Shown here piece by piece: positions 1-6,130 of a stretch of 7,083 nucleotides of DNA. The stretch's first letter is position 1. The number at the start of each line of letters is the position of its first letter. Source of the DNA: a bacterium (GTDB lineage: Bacteria > Ratteibacteria > UBA8468 > B48-G9 > JAFGKM01); assembly GCA_035371905.1 (NCBI GenBank), contig DAORXQ010000086.1, positions 1-7,083 of the forward strand. Direction: 5' to 3'. Below the pieces are notes generated by a model. The model saw only the letters and a list, made by a program, of their open reading frames with translations, ran no database searches and was not told the origin of the DNA. The position numbers and the translations under genes were made by a program.

Positions 1-187
1 CTTTAAGAGACAAAAATTCTCTCAATCTTCTGTTTTCTTGAATAATTTCATCATAGTTTAACAATTTTTCCTTATCAATTTTAATATCAGAATTTGAAAT
101 ATTACTTTTTAAAGAAGTCTTTCCAATAAAAAAAGAAAAAAACATCATCAATGTAAAAATTACCTCTCTTCTGAAACGCCAGAGCAT
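1..187 (-). CDS. mreC: MreC, rod shape-determining protein, N-terminal fragment (cut by left edge)
   Basis: An open frame starts at the ATG at 187, three bases after the mreB stop, and runs off the left edge (62 codons visible). The translation begins MLWRFRREVIFTLMMF and continues with a hydrophobic helix to about residue 22. Arg-rich residues precede the helix, which predicts a single membrane anchor with a cytoplasmic N-terminus. A polar linker follows, then YDEIIQENRRLREFLSLK (45-62), which matches the MreC coiled-coil signature (EN-x-RLR-x-LLxLK type) that leads into the periplasmic beta domains. MreC bridges MreB filaments to the wall synthases. Assignment rests on this signature and on the standard mreB-mreC order. 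Oddly, the ENRRLR signature comes at residue 51, well before its usual place in MreC, so the anchor-to-coil region is short. AGGAA (194-198) is a suitable ribosome site. Confidence 0.82.
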   Translation of the reverse strand, partial: MLWRFRREVIFTLMMFFSFFIGKTSLKSNISNSDIKIDKEKLLNYDEIIQENRRLREFLSLK

Positions 188-190
188 TTT

Positions 191-1216
191 TTATTCCTGA
201 GGAATCTGTTTAAAATATTTTTCTTCTTCAAGCATCTTTCCTGTACCTCTTACAACAGCAGTTAATGGATCTTCTGGTATATAAACAGGGAGTTTCGTTT
301 CCTGAGATATAAGTTTATCAATGCCTTTTAAAAGTGCTCCTCCTCCTGCAACTACAAGACCTCTTTCAATTAAATCGCTTGAAAGTTCCGGAGGTGTCTC
401 TTCAAGTATATCACGCACTGCATTTACAATTATATTAAGAGTATCCCTTAACGCTTCTCTTATTTCTTCAGAGTTAATTCTTACAACCTTAGGTAATCCT
501 TCAACCAAACTTCTTCCATGAACATCCATTGATAATTCTTTTTCAAGTGGATAAGCTGAACCAATTTTAATCTTTATTTCTTCCGCAGTTCTTTCACCGA
601 TTAAAAGATTATATTTCTTTTTCAAATATTCTATAATTGCTTCTTCCATTTCATTTCCAGCTACTCTTAAACTTTTTGTAAGAACTATTCCTCCGAGAGA
701 AATAACAGCCATTTCTGTTGTACCACCACCTATATCAAGAATGAAACTTCCGCAAGGTTCTTCAACAGGTAGTCCTACACCAATTGCTGCAGCCATTGGT
801 TCTTCAACAAGAAGAGCCATCCTTGCTCCTGCTTTAAGCGCTGTTTCCCTTACCGCTCTTCTTTCTACACTTGTTATTCCAGAAGGTACAGAAATAACAA
901 TTCTCGGTGGTAAAACAAATCTATGCTTTGGAGTTTTAACTTTAAGAATAAAATATCTTAACATTTCTTCACATGCTTCAAAATCTGCAATAACTCCGTC
1001 TTTCATGGGTTTCATTGCCACAATGTTTGAAGGTGTTTTCCCAAGCATTTTTTTCGCTTCTTCTCCAACAGCAACAATCTGTTTTGTATTCGTATTTATT
1101 GCTACTATGGATGGTTCCATTAAAACTACCCCTTTCCCTCTTACATAAACACAGGTATTTGCTGTACCAAGGTCTATACCAAGGTCACTTGAAAAAAAGT
1201 TTAAAAATCTCACCAT
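191..1216 (-). CDS. mreB: Rod shape-determining protein MreB
   Basis: The bacterial actin homologue that forms membrane-bound filaments guiding lateral cell-wall synthesis with MreC, MreD, RodA and PBP2. It is full length at 341 residues. Visible actin-fold motifs are phosphate-1 DLGIDLGTANT (11-21), the VVLMEPSIVAI segment (30-40), VPSGITSVERRAV (110-122), VEEPMAAAIG (137-146), phosphate-2 LDIGGGTTE (160-168), and the adenosine motif GLVVAGGGALLKGI (286-299). The first ten residues, MVRFLNFFSS, are hydrophobic with one Arg and resemble the short amphipathic membrane anchor of Gram-negative MreBs, for example E. coli. The start is supported by AAAGGAG four bases upstream. It is followed after three bases by the likely mreC. 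Its base composition is visibly less AT-rich than the signalling genes, as expected for a conserved, well-expressed gene. The chance of it being a paralogue (Mbl or MreBH type) is small given the mreC neighbour. Confidence 0.98.
   Translation of the reverse strand: MVRFLNFFSSDLGIDLGTANTCVYVRGKGVVLMEPSIVAINTNTKQIVAVGEEAKKMLGKTPSNIVAMKPMKDGVIADFEACEEMLRYFILKVKTPKHRFVLPPRIVISVPSGITSVERRAVRETALKAGARMALLVEEPMAAAIGVGLPVEEPCGSFILDIGGGTTEMAVISLGGIVLTKSLRVAGNEMEEAIIEYLKKKYNLLIGERTAEEIKIKIGSAYPLEKELSMDVHGRSLVEGLPKVVRINSEEIREALRDTLNIIVNAVRDILEETPPELSSDLIERGLVVAGGGALLKGIDKLISQETKLPVYIPEDPLTAVVRGTGKMLEEEKYFKQIPQE
194..198 (-). promoter_or_regulatory. Shine-Dalgarno for mreC
   Basis: The minus strand reads AGGAA, six bases before the ATG at 187. 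It overlaps the last sense codon of mreB, so mreC is probably translated together with mreB. Confidence 0.7.
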
Positions 1217-1220
1217 TTTT

Positions 1221-1227
1221 CTCCTTT
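1221..1227 (-). promoter_or_regulatory. Shine-Dalgarno for mreB
   Basis: The minus strand reads AAAGGAG, four bases before the mreB ATG at 1216. It lies in the only real intergenic gap of the window (1217-1231) and supports the chosen start. Confidence 0.85.
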
Positions 1228-1231
1228 CTTT

Positions 1232-1492
1232 CTAATCCTCAATAATTTTGTAAACTATATCCCCTTCTCTAACATGAGCATTTACTTTAATGCCTATATC
1301 ATCACCTGTTTTTGCCATATCTATTATTTCGTGTTCTTTTTGCATTGATTCCACTGTTTGAATTAAATCTGTGGTATGTCCTTTAATATGAATTGTATCC
1401 CCTTTTTTCAATTCATCATTCACAACTTTTATAGCAGCAACACCAATTTTTGTATAATAATGGGATACTTTTCCAATTTCAATCTCCTTCAT
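1232..1492 (-). CDS. Stand-alone EF-Tu domain-2-like beta-barrel protein (translation elongation factor-like protein)
   Basis: An 86-residue soluble protein with no signal peptide or membrane segment. Its motifs match the small beta-barrel found as EF-Tu/IF2 domain 2 and as the C-terminal domain of U32 peptidase-like proteins: IGKVSHYYTKIGVAAI (6-21), KKGDTIHIKGHTTD (29-42), VESMQ (47-51), GDDIGIKV (63-70) and VREGDIVYKI (74-83). It lacks a GTPase domain and any U32 catalytic part, so it cannot be a factor or peptidase itself. By analogy with domain 2 it may bind RNA or protein, but its role is unknown. Small proteins of this type are annotated as translation elongation factor-like in various bacteria and archaea. 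It starts one base after the HD-GYP stop with a very strong Shine-Dalgarno, suggesting it is made in larger amounts than the signalling proteins. A 15-base gap separates it from mreB. Confidence 0.9.
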   Translation of the reverse strand: MKEIEIGKVSHYYTKIGVAAIKVVNDELKKGDTIHIKGHTTDLIQTVESMQKEHEIIDMAKTGDDIGIKVNAHVREGDIVYKIIED

Positions 1493-1493
1493 T

Positions 1494-2894
1494 TTATATC
1501 ACCTCCTCTTTTTGATTAATAATCTCTATAAAAAGTTCCACAATATCTCTGTCAAAATATATACCTGCACATCTTCTTAACTCTTCTATTGCCTCTTCTT
1601 TACTCATCTTATTTCTATAAGGTCTTTCCGAAGTCATGGCACTATAAGCATCTGCCACTGCAATTATTTTAGCATATATAGGAATTTTTTCATCTTTTAA
1701 TCCAAAAGGATAACCACTTCCGTCTATTCTCTCATGATGATAAAGACATGCTTCTATTTCTTCTTTTCGGAGATTCAATGGCTCAAGTATTTTCAGTGTT
1801 ATTAAAGGATGCTGTTTAATAATTTCAAATTCTTCTTTATTTAATTTTCCGGGTTTTAATAAAATATCATCTTTAATTCCTAATTTACCAAGGTCATGAA
1901 GATATGAGGAATTTTTTAAAATTTCAAGTTCTTCATCTTTAAGTCCAAGTTTTTTACCAATTAATAAAGAATAATAAACAACTTCTTCTGAATGTCCCTT
2001 TGTATATTTATCTTTTGCTTCCAAAGACATAATTAAAGAACTAATTGCATTAATATAAGAATTCTGTAACATCTCTAATAAAAGAGCGTTTTCTATGCCA
2101 ATCCCAATCTGAATAGAAAACGCTTCAAAAAAATTTATTTCTTCTTCTTTAACTTTTCTATCTTCTTTAAAAGTTATTTCAAAAATACCAATATCTTTTT
2201 CCTTTCCTTTTATCAGTATCTTTAAATTATGTATATCCCTCAACTCCTCAATTAAAAAACCTTTTTCTCTAAATAGTTCTTTTATTTCGGAATCCTTATA
2301 AACAATTTTTATTTTTTGTTGTAAATTTTTGAATTTATATTTTTTTAAGACATAATTTTTATTTTCTGAATTGTAAAGATAAATCCCTATTCTGTCGGGA
2401 GAAAATAAATTATCTATAATTTGAATTACAGTATTCAAAAGTGTATCCAAATCAGAAAGAGAAATGATTGTTCTGTTTAATTGTAAAATCGATTCTATTA
2501 ATCTAAATTCTGTAAGTTCTTTTTCTAAACTACTCAATTTTATATATTTCTTAACCTTTTCTATAAAATCATTTATATCAAATGGTTTTTCAATAAAATC
2601 ATCTGCTCCTATTTTAATTGCTTTAACAATATTTTCTGTTGTACCAAAACCTGTAAGAATAATCACAGGTAGATTTTCATTATTTTTTTTTATTTCTTCT
2701 AAAACTTTAAATCCATCTATATCAGGTAATTGCAGGTCTAAAATAACAAGGTGATAATTTTCTTTTTTTGTTTTTTCAATTCCTTCATTTCCAGAAAAAA
2801 CATAATCAACAATAAACTTATTAAGAGTCAAAATATTCACTATAAGTTCAGTTATTTCTCTATTATCTTCAATTATCAGTATTCTTTCTTTCAT
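1494..2894 (-). CDS. REC-GAF-HD-GYP response regulator, predicted cyclic-di-GMP phosphodiesterase
   Basis: A 466-residue response regulator with an enzymatic output. The receiver (about 1-120) has E9, D10, phospho-acceptor D53, T81 and K103. A divergent GAF-like region follows (about 135-272). The HD-GYP domain (about 278-460) carries the metal and active-site set: H301 in KGHSEEV, HD at 333-334 in YLHDLGKLGI, H362 in KQHP, HHE at 386-388, DGSGYP at 391-396, D415 in VADAYSAM, and the ERPYR motif. All usual catalytic residues are present, so I predict hydrolysis of cyclic-di-GMP (some family members act on cGAMP). No GGDEF synthase is in the window. The start MKERILIIED is a canonical receiver start, but it has only a poor ribosome site and lies 26 bases inside the activator gene, which suggests coupling. 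Its last codons (Lys-Glu-Glu-Val-Ile) form the Shine-Dalgarno of the next gene, one base downstream. Phosphorylation by the upstream kinase is inferred from position. Confidence 0.95.
   Translation of the reverse strand: MKERILIIEDNREITELIVNILTLNKFIVDYVFSGNEGIEKTKKENYHLVILDLQLPDIDGFKVLEEIKKNNENLPVIILTGFGTTENIVKAIKIGADDFIEKPFDINDFIEKVKKYIKLSSLEKELTEFRLIESILQLNRTIISLSDLDTLLNTVIQIIDNLFSPDRIGIYLYNSENKNYVLKKYKFKNLQQKIKIVYKDSEIKELFREKGFLIEELRDIHNLKILIKGKEKDIGIFEITFKEDRKVKEEEINFFEAFSIQIGIGIENALLLEMLQNSYINAISSLIMSLEAKDKYTKGHSEEVVYYSLLIGKKLGLKDEELEILKNSSYLHDLGKLGIKDDILLKPGKLNKEEFEIIKQHPLITLKILEPLNLRKEEIEACLYHHERIDGSGYPFGLKDEKIPIYAKIIAVADAYSAMTSERPYRNKMSKEEAIEELRRCAGIYFDRDIVELFIEIINQKEEVI
1498..1507 (-). 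promoter_or_regulatory. Near-perfect Shine-Dalgarno for the 86-residue beta-barrel gene
   Basis: The minus strand reads AGGAGGTGAT, complementary over ten bases to the usual bacterial 16S rRNA 3' tail, and is five bases from the ATG at 1492. It is embedded in the last sense codons of the HD-GYP gene. It is the strongest ribosome site in the window. Confidence 0.9.
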
Positions 2895-4230
2895 CTTTTA
2901 AAAGTCCATATTTTTGAATTTTATATCTTAAAACTCTCCTTGTTAATTTTAATTTTTCAGCCGCTTTTGTTTGATTCCAATTTGTTTCTTTTAATGCCTT
3001 TATTATTAATTCCTTTTCTAAATTTTCTATTACTTCTTTAAAACAAGTAAAAGAATTCTGTTTCTTTTTTAATTCTTCTGGTAAATCCTCAATATTTATT
3101 ATATTCTTTTCACTGTTTAAAACAAAAATTCTTTCAATTATATTTTTTAATTCTCTTACATTTCCAGGCCAATCATAGTTTAAAAAAATTTCTCTAACTT
3201 CGTCACTAAAACTTTTTATTTTACTATAAAATTTCTTTCTGTAAAAGTTTATATAATAATCTACAAGAGGAAGTATATCTCTTTTTCTTTCTCTTAAAGG
3301 CGGTATTATAATTGGAATTACACATAACCTATAATACAAATCATCTCTAAACCTTCCTTTTTCTATTTCTTCTTTCAAATCTTTTGAACTTGCTGATATA
3401 ATTCTTGCATTACTTTCTATAAATTCATTACTTCCAAGAGGTGTAAATTTTTTCTCTTCTAAAAACCTTAAAAGTTTTATCTGAATATTTAACGGAATTT
3501 CGCTTATTTCATCTAAAAATAATGTGCCAGAACCTGCAATTTCAATTTTACCCTTTTTACTTTTAAATGCATTTGTAAAAGCACCTTTTTCATATCCAAA
3601 TATTTCACTTTCAAACAATGTTTCAGGTATTGCAGCACAGTGAACAGGAACAAATGGTTGGTTTTTTCTTGAACTTTTTTCATGTATGTATCTGGCTATC
3701 AATTCTTTTCCCACACCCGTAGGCCCCATAATCAAAACAGGGGTATCTGTCATAGCACTCTTTTCTGCAACTTCAATAACTTTTTTCATTTCATCACTTT
3801 CATATATTAATGTATCTAAAGGATATTCTGCCTGTATTTCTTCCTTTAATATTTCTATCTGAGTACATAATTCTTTTGTTTTTAATGCTTTTTCAATCAC
3901 AAGAATAAGTTCTTCTATATCAAATGGTTTTGGTATATAATCTACTGCTCCCAACTTCATAGCCTCAACTGCTGTTTTTATTTGAGAAATTGCTGTCAAC
4001 ATAATTACGGGAGTTTCTTTATAATTTTTCTTAATTTCTTTTAATAGATTAATTCCATCTATATCTGGAAGAATTATATCTAAAATTATTAAATCAGGAT
4101 TTTCTTTTTCTATAAAAAATATTCCCTCTTTCCCACTGGCAGATAGGAAAACTTTATAATTATCTTTAAGAGCAAATTTTAATGATTCTCTTACACCTTC
4201 TTCATCGTCTATAACCAATATTTTATTCAT
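2869..4230 (-). CDS. NtrC-family sigma-54-dependent response regulator (REC-AAA+-Fis)
   Basis: A 453-residue transcription activator, the usual length for the family. Phosphorylation of the receiver is expected to drive AAA+ oligomers that hydrolyse ATP and open sigma-54 RNA polymerase complexes. Receiver (1-118): D8, D9, phospho-acceptor D51, T79, K101. AAA+ (about 140-370): Walker A GPTGVGKE (169-176), sigma-54 contact loop GAFTNA (216-221, Asn where the consensus GAFTGA has Gly), Walker B GTLFLDE (235-241), arginine-finger region RFRDDLYYRL (293-302) and sensor II WPGNVREL (354-361). The C-terminal Fis-type helix-turn-helix (about 404-443) contains NQTKAAEKLKLTRRVLRYKI. The start gives a normal receiver beginning, MNKILVIDDEE. 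No Shine-Dalgarno precedes it, and its start overlaps the preceding stop by 8 bases, so translational coupling is likely. Its 3' end overlaps the HD-GYP gene by 26 bases. I saw no sigma-54 promoter in the window, so the targets are probably elsewhere or upstream of this operon. Confidence 0.96.
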   Translation of the reverse strand: MNKILVIDDEEGVRESLKFALKDNYKVFLSASGKEGIFFIEKENPDLIILDIILPDIDGINLLKEIKKNYKETPVIMLTAISQIKTAVEAMKLGAVDYIPKPFDIEELILVIEKALKTKELCTQIEILKEEIQAEYPLDTLIYESDEMKKVIEVAEKSAMTDTPVLIMGPTGVGKELIARYIHEKSSRKNQPFVPVHCAAIPETLFESEIFGYEKGAFTNAFKSKKGKIEIAGSGTLFLDEISEIPLNIQIKLLRFLEEKKFTPLGSNEFIESNARIISASSKDLKEEIEKGRFRDDLYYRLCVIPIIIPPLRERKRDILPLVDYYINFYRKKFYSKIKSFSDEVREIFLNYDWPGNVRELKNIIERIFVLNSEKNIINIEDLPEELKKKQNSFTCFKEVIENLEKELIIKALKETNWNQTKAAEKLKLTRRVLRYKIQKYGLLKDERKNTDN

Positions 4231-6130
4231 TTTTTAATGGTAAAGTTATAATAAAATCTTTACAATCAGATTTAAATTCTACATTTAATGTTCCCTGATG
4301 TGCTTCAATAATTTTTTTTGCAAGAAGAATTTTTATAGAAAGTGAGGTTTTCAACTTGGTATTAAACGGCATAAAAATTTCATCTTCTTTTTCAAAAAAT
4401 ATATTTTTTCCATTTTCACATAAAATAATCACTGCATTTTTATTTTTTTTATTAGATTCAATCACAATCTTTCCGGAATTCCCAACGTCTTCTTTTATAA
4501 AATCCATTATATAATTGAATGCTTCTTTCAACTTTAAAATATCTCCTTCTATTTTTTCTGTTATATAAAGATGATTTTTTTTCTCTATTTTTGTTTCATT
4601 AATAAAATTTTCTATAAAATCACTTAAAGATAATACCTCTTTTTTTAACTCAACAGAATCTCCTATTTTATTTATCCAATCCACAATTTCATTTATCTTT
4701 TTTATTTCATTAACCACAACAACAGAAAACTTTTCACGAAATTCTTTATCATCGTACATAGATGGTAACATCTGTGCAAAAGTATTTATTGCAACAAGAG
4801 GATTTTTTAACTCATGAGATAATCTGGAAGAAATGACTCTCCAGAATCTATTTCTTTCAAAATCTTTTTCTTTTTTTTCTATTTCTTTAATGTTTGTAAG
4901 ATTTTGAAAAATTCCAACAACTCCTATAATGTTATCATTATTATCTCTTATGACATTTGTACTCATACCAAGTATTTCTTTTGTTGGTATAAACTCAAAT
5001 TCTACTCTTGAAATAACTTCTCCAAATAATAGAGACCTTCTTAAAAAATCAGCAATTTGGGAACCAACTTTTTCTATTTTTTTTCCTTTAAGTTCAGAAA
5101 AAGAAACTTTTAAAATTTTTTCTCCTTCTTTATTCAAAAGATTAATTCTACCTTCTTTATCAACGCCTATAATACCTGCTGGTAAGTTTTGAAAAACAAA
5201 CTCCTGATATTTTTCTTGGTAATTTATTTCATTGTAAAGAAAAAAGTTGTCAAAAACAATCGCAAGATAATCAGAAAGAATATTTAAAAGTAAAATTTCT
5301 TCTTTAGTTATTTCCTCATTTATACACTTCTCTCCAATGGTTAGGAAACCTATCAATTTCCCTTTAAAAGTTTTCAATGGAAAAACCAATGAACATTTTA
5401 GAATAGAGGCAAAATTTTTTAAGTCAATATTTATAACTTCCTTCCTTAAATCAAAGATTTTTCCATCTTTTATAAATTTTATCACTGGGTCATCGGAAGT
5501 TAATTTTATCTCATTATAAATCTTTTCATCTATACCAATTGAAGAATAAGGTTTAAAGAAATCGTCATCTCTAAGAAAAATTGAAATATAATTAAAAAAG
5601 AAATATCTTCTCAAAATTTTCACAATTTCATCACAAACTTTTTCTGTATTTAAAAAATTTTCAGTGACACAATGAAAAAGCATTTGAAAAAGTATATCAC
5701 TCTTTTCTATTTTTTCATTTTCAAATTTTTCAACTTCTTTTACATGTCCAGTTTTATTCATTTCTTTTTCCAAATTAAGTTCTGTCCATCCCTCAGCTTT
5801 TTTTAAAATAAAAAAAATCTTTTCAATCAAATATGGTTTTTCAATAATTTCAAAAATATTTTTTTCAATTATTTTTCTTGTATTTTTATCATAAGATGAA
5901 ATTAGGGGGACTATTAGTATTTTTTCATTTTCCTGATGAATCTTATCTATCAATTCACAGGGGTCCATTTTATTTAAGTAAGTGTCAAGAAAAACCAAAA
6001 AAGGACTTCTTTCTCTTATTTTCTCAATCATTTCTATGGGTAAAACCTTCTCAACAATATAATCCTTCAGAATTATCCTCAATGATTCAACAATTGACTC
6101 ATCTTCACTCACTATCATAAGATATTTCAT
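4223..6130 (-). CDS. REC-GAF-PAS-HisKA protein with degenerate ATPase domain (probable pseudokinase)
   Basis: A cytoplasmic multidomain signalling protein of 635 residues. Domains are an N-terminal receiver (about 1-113), GAF (about 145-300), PAS (about 310-416), HisKA (about 433-490) and a HATPase_c remnant (about 525-635). The receiver keeps D49 and K98, but has Ser-Glu (S8, E9) where DD is usual, LNKMDP in place of LPDxDG, and Ile at the switch Thr position (a Ser is next to it). HisKA has HELKNPL with H439 and closely resembles the upstream kinase. The ATPase domain is eroded: the N-box Asn is Phe (F544), G1 reads ENGKN instead of DxGxG (572-576), and the G2 GTGLGLS lid is shortened to about LKTSLSI. 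I infer no autokinase activity; it may be a phospho-acceptor, phosphatase or scaffold for the intact kinase. I chose the Met at 6130 over the one at 6136 because AAGGG (6137-6141) is 6 bases from the former but abuts the latter. It overlaps the next gene by 8 bases. Confidence 0.9.
   Translation of the reverse strand: MKYLMIVSEDESIVESLRIILKDYIVEKVLPIEMIEKIRERSPFLVFLDTYLNKMDPCELIDKIHQENEKILIVPLISSYDKNTRKIIEKNIFEIIEKPYLIEKIFFILKKAEGWTELNLEKEMNKTGHVKEVEKFENEKIEKSDILFQMLFHCVTENFLNTEKVCDEIVKILRRYFFFNYISIFLRDDDFFKPYSSIGIDEKIYNEIKLTSDDPVIKFIKDGKIFDLRKEVINIDLKNFASILKCSLVFPLKTFKGKLIGFLTIGEKCINEEITKEEILLLNILSDYLAIVFDNFFLYNEINYQEKYQEFVFQNLPAGIIGVDKEGRINLLNKEGEKILKVSFSELKGKKIEKVGSQIADFLRRSLLFGEVISRVEFEFIPTKEILGMSTNVIRDNNDNIIGVVGIFQNLTNIKEIEKKEKDFERNRFWRVISSRLSHELKNPLVAINTFAQMLPSMYDDKEFREKFSVVVVNEIKKINEIVDWINKIGDSVELKKEVLSLSDFIENFINETKIEKKNHLYITEKIEGDILKLKEAFNYIMDFIKEDVGNSGKIVIESNKKNKNAVIILCENGKNIFFEKEDEIFMPFNTKLKTSLSIKILLAKKIIEAHQGTLNVEFKSDCKDFIITLPLKNE

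Noticed and set aside
741..1148. A 135-codon open frame on the plus strand
   Set aside because: It lies entirely antisense to mreB, shows no recognisable motif or ribosome site, and is explained by the strong codon constraint of mreB.
1217..1231. A possible terminator or promoter between the barrel gene and mreB
   Set aside because: The gap is 15 bases and holds only the AAAGGAG ribosome site. There is no room for a hairpin or a promoter outside the coding sequence.
1637..1653. TGGCAC on the plus strand resembling a sigma-54 -24 element
   Set aside because: The GC that follows is 10 rather than 12 bases from the GG, and the site is on the wrong strand inside the HD-GYP gene.
2464..3041. Two 96-codon plus-strand open frames, Phe/Ile/Leu-rich and membrane-like
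   Set aside because: They are antisense to the activator and HD-GYP genes. The Phe/Ile/Leu richness simply mirrors the Lys/Asn/Glu codons of the real genes.
3510..3529. TGGCAC on the minus strand within the activator gene, a possible sigma-54 promoter
   Set aside because: No GC dinucleotide occurs at the -12 position; the sequence there is T-rich coding DNA.
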